Positions 9,701 to 24,700 of a stretch of DNA of 44,050 nucleotides are shown in pieces. The notes below the pieces were generated by a model, which saw only the letters and a list, made by a program, of their open reading frames with translations, did no database searches and had not been told where the DNA came from. The position numbers and the translations under genes were made by a program. Position 1 is the stretch's first letter. Each line of letters begins with the position of its first letter. The stretch is from NCBI GenBank assembly GCA_016928875.1, contig JAFGJY010000034.1, positions 1 to 44,050 on the forward strand, read 5' to 3'. The DNA is from Candidatus Omnitrophota bacterium. GTDB taxonomy: Bacteria > Omnitrophota > Omnitrophia > JAHJGZ01 > JAFGJY01.

Positions 9701-12700
9701 AATGCGGCTTTGATGGCCCCATGTAATCGAGTATGCCTTTTTCGATCGCCTTAAAATAATCGAGTTTTTCAAGCAATCCCTCCACATATTTATTGTCCTT
9801 GATCAAAGTATCCCTCTTGATGTCGCCTTTCATCGTTTCCAATAATTGCAATCTGCGGTATACGCTTATCGATCCCCAGTGAGTCTCGATATATGAATAT
9901 TGCGACTCAAACATTATCCTGCGTATCTGACGTTGAATGTACTGGAAGAGCTTAAAATACTCGATATCAACAATGCCGTAATCACCATATGGTCTGCCAT
10001 TGATAGTTCTTGCCTCTTCATCTATCTTAGCAAAGATAAGGTCCTTTTCTTCATCCGGTGTTTGCGCTATATCCCGGAATTTCATAAAGTTAAGATCTTT
10101 CTCCTCAAGAGAGGCAATATCCGTCATATCGACGAGTAAAAGCCGCAATTTTTCCCAATCATCTAATCTCCCTTGTTCATGGGGCTTAGCTCCGGGCATT
10201 TTGGTTATTGATATATCAAGTATATGCTCAGCACCGTTTTCAGGCGGGGCTCCTTGCAGATCAATATATTTTTGTTTCCAACGCTCATAAAGCCCGATCC
10301 TCGAAACAAATAAATTCGATCGATAATGCTTTTGCTTACCATACATCATAGTATAATAGGTAAGATATTCACCTATGACCCATGAAAAGATATAGATCAA
10401 CCCACCGCGCCATAAAAGCACCGTATCGATATTAAACACTTGTACCAAACTAATGATGAGAATACCGTACACCCATGGCCGCAGCCACAATGTTGAAGGC
10501 TGACGGATACGCTGAGCATCATCTTTCGGATCGAACTGCGTCATGGTTATGATGTATTTGATCGGTGTTATAATGAGCCCTGCCATCATCAATACTATGA
10601 TCAGGCCATGCATAGAACGGAATAAAATGCCCCATCCTACAGGCAATCCTGTGGCAAAAAACGCAAGATACAGGAACGCTGATGCCACATACAGTCCTAT
10701 CCCGGACCATACCAAAGCCTTGCCAAACTTATTTATGTCTCCGAAATACACATCCCAAATAGAAAATCCCTTCGCCAAGGTATCCTCGATCTCTTTTGAC
10801 GTATCGGCTGCAGATATCCATAGCGGTTTCTTGCCTTTAATGACCGTATACACCCCGACTAATATGGCATTTTGGACAAATAAAGGCCACATGAGGAGTT
10901 TCTGAGAGAAGAACGTTTCCTTAACTGAAAGTTTGAGACGTTTCGCGGTCAATGAAGTAATATCAAATATATTCCATCGTGTTTTTATATTAAGCTTTCT
11001 ATATATCCAATCCCACCTTCTGGCAATCCACCCCGGTGCCGCAAGAACGGCAACGAACGTAATAAAACCCGGTATCCCGTACACGATAAGCGCGCGTATC
11101 ATATAAAACATAAATGCTGATACACGATTGCCCAATAGATAATCCTGGATAGGGCTTATGAACGTAGCAATGGGTGTTTGAGCGATAAGGCCTACGAGCG
11201 GCTGCCACAAATACACACTAAGGAAATAAACCGCTACTGCTGCGGCAACAGCCATAAGCGTAAGTACTATTAAGTTCGTTAGCTGTTCACGGATAGGTTT
11301 TTTCTGGGCCTCACCGAATATCGCACCGACGGTCGCAGGTACGACCTTCGATAACGGTATCATGGTAAACATGACAAAGGCAAAGATAAGGGCTGAAAAG
11401 AGCGGATACGCAGCACCCATGATCCCTGAGGCAACGACCGCCGGCATACCGAAGAGTATTAACCAAATAAGGAACTGCTGCGGGCCGAGGATACCGCCTG
11501 TCACGATCTCCAGGTATTTACGCGACCCGGGCCGCAAGGTGCTCCGGTCATCCTCAACGCCCATGATATCATCGTACTTTTTATACCTAAATTCATTTTG
11601 TAAACGCTCAAGGTGTTGTTTACGTAAGATCAGTTTTTTATATTCATATAAACGTTGATCTTCAATCGTTTGTAATTTTGCTTTGATCGTACGCAATTCA
11701 TCTTCAGTGGCCTTCTTTTCTTCTTCGCTCTCTAGCTTACGCAATTTCTCAGCTGTCAATTCCTTCTCTTTTGTGACTTGGTCGAATTGCTTTTCAAGCG
11801 GTTTTAACGATTCTCTTATGTTAATCTCTCCGCTTTGGATCTTACGTCTGATCTCTTCGGTGCTCATATTCTGAAAGCCCTCAAGCACACGGTTGATCCC
11901 GTCAAGCAGCTGGATCTGTTCCATCATGACCTCAAGAGCTGCGTCACGGTTCTCCCATTTCTTCCCCTTGAACCATGCGCCGAATACGGTATCAGCATGT
12001 AGTAATATGACGTCACCCGGCAGCCATCCCTGCGCACGTTTAATGACCGAATACATGTCGTTCGGATTGTCGCCGATTATCGTATTGAACTTTTCATCAT
12101 CAAATGACTTTATAAGGCGCGCAAAGGTACGCAATGCTTCCCAGTGATCGTGACTACGCGCGATAAACAGCACCGATTGCTTAAAAAGTATATTTTTCGG
12201 ATACAAGACATTATCCATGAACATCTTGCCCCAGGCCGATGATTCCTCGAAGATCTCATCATGGCGATATGCCACATAACGAAGCACGTCTTGGGCAAAT
12301 GCCTGTTCTTCCACGTTCAAATTATATCCTCCGTTGGTGATCGCAATGAATTTCTGCCAAAGCCCAACCACCTCTTTTTTATGTTTACGGACATACGCAG
12401 AGGCTACGGAAACTGAGCTCTTTGTCGATCCGCGCAACATACGCTCTTCAGCATCGGTCTGTTCGAGGAACCTAAACTGCTGCTCAGCCCAAACACGCTG
12501 CGGCGACCCTATTCCGTTGGCTGATACTTGATCGACCTTCTCTCCTGTGTCTGCGTCAACAACCTTCTTCCTGTCAAACAAATATTCGTTTTGATCCCCT
12601 ACGCTTATATGTAAAAAATCACCGATATACGCGATATCTTCGTCATTCGCGTTAGATACCGCCTTCCCGTACATACTGCCTTCTTTTTCTTCGGTCTGGA

Positions 12701-15700
12701 TAAATTTGAACTGACCACGACCCGCAAGCTTCTTATAGATAACGATATCTTTCGTTTTATAATGGATAGAGTGTATATCCTTGTCATACACACCAAGATA
12801 CTCATCATCATCATGTTTATTAACATCCCATAAATTACCTAACTCATCGACAAGGTACGTATCAGGCGATATACGAACACCGTCAAGCTTCCTGCAATAC
12901 ACACCCTCATCATCCATAAAAACTTCCTGCACAGTATAAAGCAAGGACCGCTTCCTAATATTTATAGTGCCGTTCCTGTCGGGCTTATCTTCTATATAGA
13001 ACGTATTGGCATGTGCTAACCGCGAGTAGCGGAAAAGATCGCCTTTCTTAGCCATGGCGCCTGTGCCCTTCAAGCTGTGTGTTTGGTAGACCTTATCAGT
13101 TGACTCAATAGCGATCTGGTGCGGCATTACTCCGATAAAGTTAAACGAGAAGCCCGTAATATTCTCTACAAATGAAAGATAATGCCCCCCCGCCCCCGCA
13201 CGATACCTCATTGAGAACCCATCACCACTATTAAGCACATATCCGTCTTGATACGGATATTCACCCTCTTTAATATCCGTTTTCGGATACCGCACTAAGC
13301 GTGCATGGTATTCGATATCTGCTAGTAATTTATCAAGCATAATACGCTTTGAGGTAAAGAGCTCGGAATTAAAATCGTAGATATTCCTAAGTTGTCGTAT
13401 CATTTTCTCATAATCATCGACTGTTATGAACATAAGGTTCTCACGGCCGCTCTTCTTGATAACGAGTCCCGTTCCGTCATCCGTCCCATCGAAAACTCCA
13501 TCCTCATCAAGCCGGTCCATCATTTTCTTATTAAATCCGGTCGCATAATACCCTCCTACCTCTCCCGCATTCGGATCAGGATTTTGATTCTTTGCAAATG
13601 TCCCTTCGCGTGCGATCACCTTACGCACACCCCAGCCACGAAACATTCCGCGTATATCATAAAGTGATACCATCCCCGACTTGAGGATCGATCCCTCATT
13701 CGTTTCAGAAAGACGTTTATTTTCCGTAATTGTTCGAAATTCCTCTCGCCCAAAAACCTTCATTTCCGCTAACGTCTTCATATCATCGTCTGAAAGTTCT
13801 TCCCCGACAATAAACTGTGGCATGGTAATCAGATCACCCCGGATATCAACAAATGCTTCACCGGCTTTTGCTAATAGTTGCGGCCCGGCTTGTATTTCCT
13901 GCTCCGTTTCACCAAGCATATCTTCATGATCACCTTGTGGAATGGCATTCTTGTAAACTCCGTGATAAAATTCGCGCCACACGATTTCGCCGTCTTCTTC
14001 GACATAATAATACGGCCTGTTAGATACCTCGAATTCACCGGATCTATTGACGAAGCCCACAACGCCATCATTATCAACAACTTCTCTATCGTAAAACACT
14101 CTCATAGTAGGATGGTCTTTCGGAAAACACATAAGCGGCTCTATCGGCATGAGGCGTCCGTCAAGCCCGAACCACGGGAAACTTGCTTCCTGCCACTCAA
14201 CCGCAAAGAGCTCGTCTTTCTTTTCCTTATCGCTGATCGTTGAACCGATATATTGCGCTAATCCCTCGAACTGAGATACTTTTTCACCTTTGGCATTGAG
14301 CGGCGCAGTGACCGAACCGGGCCATGGCTGTATGTCACCTTCAATGACCTTCTGCCTACCGTCCTCTTTAAATTCAATAAAATCATTAGTACGTTCATCA
14401 TAATTATAAAGCTCATACCGTGCCCATACATTACTGTACCCAACGTCTCTGTTATTTGGGCTGACAATATCAGTTATATGGCACATATAGGTCCGACGGG
14501 ACCTGCCGGCCTCTTTATCTTCTTCATATACATTACCGTCCGTGTCGACCAGGAAATAATACGGGGACGGATGCAAAGGATCGATGATCTTTTTATCTGC
14601 AAGCACATTTTCTTTAGGGTCATAATCTTCGCGCTTTCCTTCGGCTATCATAGTGGTCGCTATTTCAAAGCGGACCCTCGGAAGCGGTTTACCGCTACGG
14701 TCAGTAACGATCTCGCCGGCAACTTTGCCGAATCCGCCCGGCCGCCTCAAATATCCTTCTTCATCGAATATATAATCTCCTTTGCGCGCAACTAAATACC
14801 CTTCATGATCATAGAGGTCACCGCCCGACTCAACACGGATAGAAGAATACGCGCTATCAGGCTCTATGGGGACTAAGCGCAAGTTGTCTTTGAAGGTAAC
14901 ATCATAATACCAAACACCATTGATACGCACATCAAAGGTCTCACGCGCGTACATTCCGTTCTTAAGCTCAAGATACGCGTAATAGTCCTCATCATTCATG
15001 ACCTCTTCGTGCTTTGTAGGATCCCACGAAGCATCTTGGTCGTGCTTAAATACACGATAGGTACCGTCATTATTCGGCAACTTGCTCTTTAGTCTCTTAA
15101 TACGCCAGTCATTCATACGTGACATGTAATGCATATGATAATTCGTACCATACGCAAAATACATCATACGGGCCTGATACGCTCTTTGCTTTGCGTTCAA
15201 TGCTTTATAACGATTGTTAATAGGTAAACCAAAACCAAATATGTTCGCATTGTTGCGTTTTGAGATGATAACCCTATTTCTTCCCACATCACGACGGAGC
15301 CGTAAAAATCCGTTCATATGTTCTATAAGAGAACGCGCCTGCGTCGGATCTATCCTATGGTCACTCGAGAACACGGTATAAAATTCGTCAAAGGGATCAT
15401 AATTCCCGAACTGATCTTTCTTCATGTTGGAACGGTAACTACTCTCCCAGATCCCTTCATACACCTGCGATCCATACGTGGATTCAGCAGCCGCAAGGTC
15501 AGAATTAAGGAACAAGGTGGTCTTAAGGTTCGGCGGAATGCGGCCCGTTACTTCGATCTGTTCATTGCCCTGGTAATCAAATGCCTGCTCTTTCTTGTGG
15601 TCTTTAAGGGACGAATGCCACAATAACACAAGCCGCGGCATATAATAAATGAGCGCTGTGATAGCAATGATCAGCACAGTAGCGCCAAGCGTTGTATTGA

Positions 15701-18700
15701 GGAACCATATATTCCCGAATAATTGCCCCGGATGGAAGACAGTAAGCAATGACGTAAACCAACCAATATTGCTCAACGGAGTAATATGAGCAGCCAAATT
15801 TACACATAAGGTCAGGAATCCATAATAAAGCCCCAGGGTGAACAGGTTGCGAAAGATATGCTTAACAAACGTTGCTATGATCGTATAAAGCAGGTTCACA
15901 ACGTCCTTATTGATAAACCGGAAGATAAGTGTCGCGGCCGCGAGCACAATGCCGATACTTTGTGCCATGTCAGCCGTGACCAATGAATAGAGCAGGACCA
16001 AGATACCTAATAAGAACGCCTCATGAACAAGGCCATAGGTCGCGCCTTTAATGTAATTCCAGAAATCCTGAATGCGGATCCGCACATTGACGTTCGCCTC
16101 AAAAGCCTTATCGGTAGGCGTACGTTCCATATCACGTTCATCAGGAGTAATATAGCGCCCTGTTTTATTGAAGACAGGACTAAATATACCGAAGAACGTG
16201 GCAACCTGCCGCACAAATTCCTTTAAGCGATCAAGGAAGAAATATACAAGCGAAATAAAAGCAGCCCCTATCAATATGTTTGATAACAACTGATATTGTT
16301 CTATTATTTTTTGACTTATATTGATGAGCAATTCCAGATCCTGTCCGAGATGCACGTTGAGAAGAATTAAAATGATGATCGGAGCCATAAAGACAGTAAA
16401 TTGCAACACCTTCAAGAAAAAGGCCCGTGTCGATGCCCTCTGCCATGCCTTTCTATCGATCGGCGCACCTTTTCTATCGTCCGGCTTGATCATCGCCAAA
16501 CTCTGTGCGGTATCCGTATCGACTTTCCGGCTCATTCGCTGCAGATAGTTATAGACCGGCGTGTTATAAATAAAAAGATATCTCGTCCCGTGCCAAAAAT
16601 AATACAAAGCGAGTGCAACAAGATAGAATATTGCGAACTGAAAGAGGTGAGGATCAAGAGCAAATGCCATCACGGCCCCTATACCTAAATACACTATTTG
16701 ATGGACCACTCCTTTACGCAAACTGACGATCTGATGTGTCTTGGTCTTCTTAGAAAGCCTCTCAAAGCGGTCCGGTATCCAAAAACGGCGCTGTTCCTTC
16801 ATTTTGAATTCACGGGTACTGTCATCAGTATCTTTCTTAGCGATGTTTTCTATATTTTTCTTAAAACGCCATTTATCATATCTTTTATTTATGAACCGTC
16901 CTACACTGATCGCTATACCGACCGTAAGCACAAAAGGCACAAATGTCGTAAATGCCACATAACTGCCAATGACGAACTGGAAGAAATATGCCGAGAAGGC
17001 GATCAGCGTGAGTACGATACCTGTGTTAAGTGCATGCACAAAACCGCGGGATACTATCTTACGTGCTTCATGCCACACATTTTGTCCTTTAACGTCATTT
17101 CGCCACCTGACGTATGTAATGCCCAGATTAACGAGCATACGTACGCCCCATACGATCCCCATATACATAAGGATGTCGCTGCCTATGCCTAGCGCGAAAG
17201 CGCTTTGAAGGAGTGGTCCAGCATGAAGAAACGCACTGCTAAATTGGTAAGAAACGATGAACATCGGCCCAAAAAGGAGGATATATACAAATAACTGCTG
17301 CAAGAATACCCATAACTGGTGCCATAACTGTTGCAAGAATACCCATAACTGTTGCAAGAATACCCACGCTTTATTAGGTTCTTTAGGTCCCGCGCGTGCC
17401 TCAACTTCTCCTATGCCGGCAGTTGTCCCCTTACCACCATCATCGGTTGAAGCGATCGTACCCGTTTCATCGGCTTTCGTAGGCTTCTCCGCTTCATCCC
17501 TAGCATCTCCTTTACCCTCTTTATCACGTGGCCGTCCATCGCCAGGCTGTTTTTTGATCTTATCTTTAACAAAGCGTGAGACCTTCTTTTGCTTACGCAA
17601 GATCCACTGGAAGATCAGCAATAAACCGGCAACTAAAGCAAGCACCTGAGTCGCATATTTCTTGAAACCCGAAACAAAACCTCTCAAAGGCTGTTCGATC
17701 TTTTCTACAATATTCTGGCCTGCTCGTTCTTCGTAGGCACGCAGCATCTCCGCACCTTCTGCGCGTTGTTCATTAAAGTATTTAAAATAATTTACGAGCA
17801 GTTGCTTTTCAGTATCGTTGAGTGTGACTATATTATTTATGCCGAGCTCACTCCCCAGCTGACCCGTAACCTTACGTGCGAGATCTTGCATAATGTTCTT
17901 GCCTAACACATTGAAGTGGTCTTTCTTTATTACAGTAGCAGAGTACGTATCATAAAGTGTTTGAGCAGACGAGAAATATGGCGTACTGCTCATGCCTGAA
18001 TCATACCCTTCGTCTATAAATACGAGCAATGCCTCGATATCGATCTCTGCTGTACTGACCTGAAGATATCCCGCCATCGTATCAAGGAGCGCCGGTAATT
18101 GCCGCATTAAATACAGCGCTTTCGGTACATCCGCTACTTTCGCGCGCCCCGGCCTGTCGGCTGATTGATAGAGCACATAATAAACGACATCGTCAACAAC
18201 TTTATCAAAACCGTCAAAGGTCGCGCCTTTGTCTTCTTTGAATCCCGACATAGCCGTAACGTAATTCTTTAACAGTGTCTTTTCCGCTTCCGTTAACGGC
18301 GCCTTCGCTATCATCTTTCGAATAATGAGCGGCACCGCAGCATCGACTGTTTGCGTCTTCATGCCTTCCGGCAGAACTGTGATCTCCGGAACACGTACGA
18401 TACCCTTATACACCATGTAGATCGCATCTATTGAGAAATCGCCTGCCTTCATATCGAAGATACGCGCTATTTCTTCGCGAATGGCGAACATGGCCCGATA
18501 TGCCTCAAACGTACTATCGATCTCCGCCTGCGTAGCGTTAGCCGCTGCTATCTGCTCGCGGAAATATACCGTAAACATGTTCTTGGCAAATTGGTCATAC
18601 TCACCTTCCTGCCCTTCATACATCTTCAAGAAATCCTCGAGCGCCTTGTTGAATTCGCGCGATTGCGCCTCAAGGTATATCCCTTTCGCACTGCGCGGAT

Positions 18701-21700
18701 TGTTCTCGATCCCGTATAACGAATACTGCGTTTGCGGAAATACTTCTTGCGCTATTTCAAGGATACCGATCTGTCCCCGCTCATCCCTGTGGTCAAAATA
18801 CGCGAGAGCTTGCATATCCTGCTCATCGAACTCCTTCGCATATTTCAAGCGGCCTTCCTGTATATTGATGATCTTCCGCAGTACCGGCGGCATATCATCG
18901 GTCTTCGCCCGTGCGACCTTAAGATCACGGCGAACCGTTTCCTTTTTCTGCCAGATACCGTATACCTTGTGCTCAAGCAATTCTAACGGCATATTCTTAT
19001 CAAGCATCCTCACTGCCAGTGATCTTGTGAATTCTGCGGCTTTGATCTTATTTACCTTAGAGACTGCCCAGCCTGTATCATCATAATATGTGCGGTATTC
19101 TTCGAGACCGATCCATTCACCTGCTTCGTCATAGTGCTTTGAATACAGTATAGAATGTACCTTGTTCGCGTAAAACTCGATTATCTGTTTCTCTAATGTA
19201 TTGATCGCATTTGTCAATGACTCGCCTTCGCTTATTTTGATCATATGCAGCAATGGATCTATTTCAGGATACTGATCGATCATGTAGTCATACTTGTTCA
19301 TGGCTTCGCTGAGCATAACAAGATAGGGACGGGCATCCTCGTCAGCTCGCAACATAGTATCTAATTGCGCATATACGCTGCTAATCTCAGAAACAACATC
19401 CTTTTTATCTTGTGCTGCGGTTGCGCCCTCTAAAGCATTTAAGATATCATCGATCCGAGCGATCATCTGTGCATTAGCGCCATCTACTCCAATATAATTC
19501 CGCATATCTTCTAACGATGCTTTCAGCATGTTCTTGTCGGCATTGTAAACCGATGAAAGGATATCCAGTATCAATCTGACGTCATTCGCCGTATTATTGG
19601 CATCTAATTCCTTCATCTTTTGTACGAGACGATATATACGCGTCTCAGGCAGCTCGTCAACCGTTATCCCTGCAAAATTGACCCTGAAGATTGTAGCCAT
19701 GGCATCAAGAGATTGGCTCGCGAGGTATTTTTTCATCTCGAGCGAAAGCGAATCGAAGTCGATACCTTCCCCGATCACATCCGTCATGAGACGATCACGG
19801 TATTTCATTGACTCTTCGATCACCTTGTCAAAACGGCTCATATCCAAGACATACTCTTTCACATATTTACCCTCAACGATATTGCCCTGCGCATCGATCA
19901 TTTGCAGTATTTCGGCTTTGTACGTAATAACCCCCTGACTGAAAAGCTGTCCAACGATACCGGAAAGCACGCCGTCCTGTTCGACCTTTTTACGGATAAG
20001 CTTGTTGCGAGCATCGATCGACGGGACATCGTCGCTATAGGCCGGTATAATGATCTCTTCGATAAGCCCTAACCGTTCAAATGAACGCTTTACATGCTGC
20101 AGCACGCTTGTTTCTTGTTGTAATTCGCCGGGCAATGTTGTTGCAACATCGCGTCGGCCTAAATAATACATTAAACGCCCACGCTCATCAGAGTTAACAC
20201 GGGTAACCTCATCGTCATTGCGGCTGCTGTGCAGCGAAACATATCCAACGCGGATCAGATCGGTCAGTATCTGTAATTCGCCGATCAAAGAAGCCATTTG
20301 TTGTTCGTTCTGTGCGCTAATAACTACATCTTCTCTTCGTTCATAGCGGTCCGTCGTCGTGTTCAAAATATAATATTTGTTAAATAAAGGATGCTTAAGA
20401 GCCTCATCGCCCATTATCCTTTGCCGTTTCTTCGATATGACCTGCGGCAAAACATACATGTCCCGGCCCACGCGATATTCACGCTCATTCTCAACCTGAT
20501 AGACCAAAATGTAGCTCACGGCATCTTCCACGGAATACCCCTGGGTCATGATCAGGCTCACGATAGTACTGACCGTATACGGCTTGATCTCATTCGGTGT
20601 TGTCGTGCGGGTAGCATTACGCGTGATATTATCGAAGAATTGCGTTATATTAAGGCCGTCCCTCATCTGCACATCATAATAATAACTGTCCATCCGCGCA
20701 CGTATATCGCCAAAAATACCCAACTCTTCAAGCTCAGCCCTTCTTGACCAAACCTCTCGTAGGACTTTTACTTTGTAGTCATTCTGCAATCTGAGCCACA
20801 TCTCGGAAAAAGCTTGCGGCGTTTCCTCACGGCCGTCCCTTTTCGTCAACTCAGCAAGCGTGTTCATCAACCTGACCTCGCGGTCATGGATCTTGTCCTT
20901 AGAGCGATTTTCACGATACCGGCCGTTCAACTCTGCAAGCAGGGTCTCGTTATCCATCTTTCTGTTCTCTTCACTGATGCGCCATTGTTCTGATAATGTC
21001 AGATAATAATCGGCAGCATACCGCACAGTGTTATCACGTATCGCTCCCTCTATAAAACTCTGTATATCCGGAGAACGCACATCTTGGCCACGTTCCTTGG
21101 CAACGGTGATCAACAATCTTTCTGTAGCTTTCTGAAAACCGCTCAAGTCTTCTGTTATTTCCTGGAGTTTCTGCTCCCATTCATCGGGTTGATAATGTGC
21201 CTCAACGGCTTTTCGGAACATCTGGTTGATCAATATAAATATTTCTTCAGCAGGTAATTCTTCCGTTTCATTGCGATACTTCGATGCAATAGCACGAAAG
21301 TCTTCAGCTAAAACACCCAGGTTCTTATCCAAGTGAGAAATGGTCACCTTGCGCAGATCTCGTTCGAATCTCCATTTTTTCATACCGCCCGCGCCCCATG
21401 TCTTATCAAATTGTTCCGGCAGAAAATACGCGATCGCCATGGGATCAAGGTCTTTACCAACCAATATCAAGTATTGCGTTAAGACATAGGTGCGGCGCTC
21501 AAAATAATCCTTAAGCCACGCCGATAGCTCTTCACGTTCCAAGTACCCCAGATCATAGACCTGTTCGTACAATTTCTCTACCAGCCCCGAAACTTGCCCT
21601 TCGGTCAGTTTAAATATCCTGCGGTCAAAGAACGCCTGCTGTTCATTAAACTTCTCTTGCACGTCTTTATTCTTAGCGATCATCTCGAGCTGCGCATCTT

Positions 21701-24700
21701 CGAGCGCCAACATTTCCTCTTTAAGGCGGATCATGTCCTCATAATATTGGCGGGTACCGGCCCTGAACGCTTCTTCGTAGCCTTCCTCGCCTTCTTCGAT
21801 ATCCAAAGTGTTCTTGATCCGCTGTATCGACTTTTCGTTCGTTTGTGAACGCGTCAAAAGCTCTCCGATACGGCCCGTATTATTGTAATTGAACAAGGCA
21901 TCGGTAATGATCATGTGCAAAAGCATGGTGTGGGAATCACTATCAGCCTCGTCAAACACTTTACCCGTCACCAATTCATAATATTCCGTATATTCGCCCT
22001 GATAGACATAGCGCGCGATATCATATGCAGAAGGAGCGATCTTTTCATTGTCTTTTGAGATCGTGGTATTTGCGGTCGTAAGTTCAACGATGATAGTCTC
22101 GACATATTTGTTTATAATGGCCTTATTGATCACATCCCGTGCATCTTGCGTAATGAGCCGTTTCTCGATGAGCATAACAACGAGATCATATCCTGTATCC
22201 TCAGTCCCTGTCCGCTGAATGTAACGTACCAGGTCGCCATCAAATATCTTGGATGCCAATTCACCGCACATTGCATCCGTTACAGGCTCTGCCTTAGCGA
22301 CCCCATAGGCATCACATAGATAATTTATAATAACAGCATCTATTACCTTATATTCGTTCTCCAACTGATTGATGACCGTCTCGGTGCGTTTATACCTGTT
22401 CATCGCGGCATCGAACCACATTGAATATTCGAAATCACGCTCTAGGTAGCGATCGACATAATTCACAAGATCATCCGGTGTGAAATGGCGCGATAATTCA
22501 TCTTCTTTGGTGAACGGACTATGCTCACCGTAAAATGTCGCGTCTCCCGTTGAAAGCCGCTTGCGGTTCTTGTCGATCTCGACAAAGCGCATCTCTTTGA
22601 GATTCTCATCTGAAGTCTTCTTGTAGAACTTTCTCATCTGCCTAAAGTCAGCATTAAATATTCTTTTAAATAAACATTTCATCTCGTACAATATCCGCCC
22701 CAAGAACGTTCTCGGCTGTGTCGGCCTTGCCTCTTCATATGCATTATTACGTTCTTTAACATACTCGATCATCTGTCTGCGCAAAACAAGGTCATCGGCA
22801 ATCTTCTTTTCCTGATATTGCTCGATCCGGTTCACAATGCTGAAATACTGGTTGACCTTAGCAAACGCATTGGTAACCATAAGGTCGCCAACAGACTTAC
22901 TTACGTCGCCGCTTTTGTAATTATCCTGTAAATAAATTCGGTCAAAGGTATCGAGCGTTAACTCGTTATACAACGCTCTCAGCTCTTTTACTACGCTACG
23001 ATGTTCGTCCGTTTCCCCCAAACTAAAGACAGCCGTGTCAAGCTTGAGCTCTTCTACATTCTGCCCGTTTTCTTCGGGTAATGCCTCAATGGCTGATATC
23101 AGCTGATTGATGAAGTACTTTATCTGGAAATACTGTCCCATGAGCCGCTGATAGTGTTCATCATCAGGCGTACCAAGACGGTCTGCGGTTTTGATCGTAT
23201 TAAGGTTCCTGAGGAACGTAAACTGTAAATCGTTGAATTGCTCAATTATGTTCCGAATGTTACGCCAATACGGCGAAATGGTCGTTACTTCTTTGACAAC
23301 GTCTGCTATCTCGCCTTCAACCGTTATATCCTTCATGGCCCGTTCAAGGTGGGTAACATTTGTTTGCATGACGGAATTCACATATATCACCGCGAGCAAG
23401 CTCACTTTATACGCATCCTCATCGTTTTGGGTAATCACATCGAACTCGGCCAAAACGTCCTGTCGCCGTTCATGAGCAGCGACAACGTTTTGTTTAGCCT
23501 CATCATTACTAAAGACAAGCAACAAGAGCTCCTTGGCCGTATCAAGATCAAGCGCCCTGAGAGCCTTATAAAGCGCTTCTTTATGCTCATTACTGACCAC
23601 AACACCTGCCGCAAGAATCTCTTCGGCTGTCTCTAATAAGTTCAACAGATCACTTGCTAAGTCCTCGCGCGGCGTTTCGATCGTCAATCCTTCTTTGTGC
23701 TCAAGGTAACGTGCCACTTCGATCTTTTTCACCTCGGAAAGTCCGATATTCTTTGCGATCGTTTCGATCGACATAAGGACGCGGCCTTTCTCGTCTACGG
23801 CATTAACACCCTTTAAATAATCGTCCTCGGACGTGATCACATAGCGCCCTTCCGGGTTCTTCTCCGCGTCATAGATCTGACGCCGGTATATGCTGATGGT
23901 GGCAGGCTCAAGAGACCTAAAATGTTTGGTAAAATAATGCCGTATATACGCTTCCTGCTCTAACGCAAGTTTGATATCGTCATAATTCCGGATGCCTTCT
24001 TTCCACAACCGGCGCAGGTCGTTCTGGACAACGATCGAACGATAGAACGCGGCAAATTCATCGGTCTTCACCTTCTCGCGCAGATACCTATCGAACATTT
24101 CTTGTGTTTTGTTCCCTTCCTCCGACACCGCATCAAGTGTCCATCCATTGATGAATGTGATCGCAGCATCTCTCTCGGCATCCGTAACGAACAATGTTAT
24201 ATTTCTGATCAATATTTCTTTATACTTAGCGAGCGTTTCATCATCTATCATAGGTTCGGATGTATCGCTTGTTTGCTCGCCCATAGCTGCCGTGAAATAT
24301 CCGTCTATATTCCGCGCGAACGTGCGATAGCCACCGTCTTCTTTCACACGGTTGACATTATTCTCGCCGGCCGGCTGCCAGTCATTGACGAAGGCAACCA
24401 GCGATTCATCCCACATACGGGCATCCTTGATATTCTGCAGCATTGATTGCTTTAAGGCCTCGAGATAATAAAGGTCCTTTTCACCCTCGTATTGCCAGCC
24501 ATACGGCTTAAACGTCATATAGCGCTCATTACCGATAACGCCTTGATTGACAAGTTCTACATCGATGCGTAAATATGAATCAAGCCATGAGGATACCTGT
24601 TGTTCTGACAACCGCATCTGTTCTGCATAGTTAGGCCCTGGGTTGAGATTACCGTTAATCATCATGTCTTCAAGGAAGAGCGTTAAATAGGATTGCGCAA

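Larger units (their letters stand above)
15610..17660 (-). other. First membrane cluster (about 11-13 predicted helices)
   Basis: Starts with VLALVAGLLLIFQWIL (about 17650-17605), then after a polar linker continues with FVYILLFGPMFIVSY, GIVLTLIAFSAYFFQFVIG, FVPFVLTVGIAISVG, AFFLKVLQFTVFMAPIIILI, LIGAAFISLVYFFL, LLGILVLLYSLVTADM, SIGIVLAAATLIFRF and TTLGATVLIIAITALIYYMP. Loops are short and often basic. This is an integral-membrane block in the middle of the polypeptide, so the parts on either side may lie on the same or opposite faces depending on an exact helix count I cannot settle by eye. Confidence 0.82.

Noticed and set aside
11920-15610. GT2/cellulose-synthase-like glycosyltransferase between the membrane clusters
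   Set aside because: The layout is suggestive, but I found no DxD, TED or QxxRW motif in the cassette, so the call is not supported.
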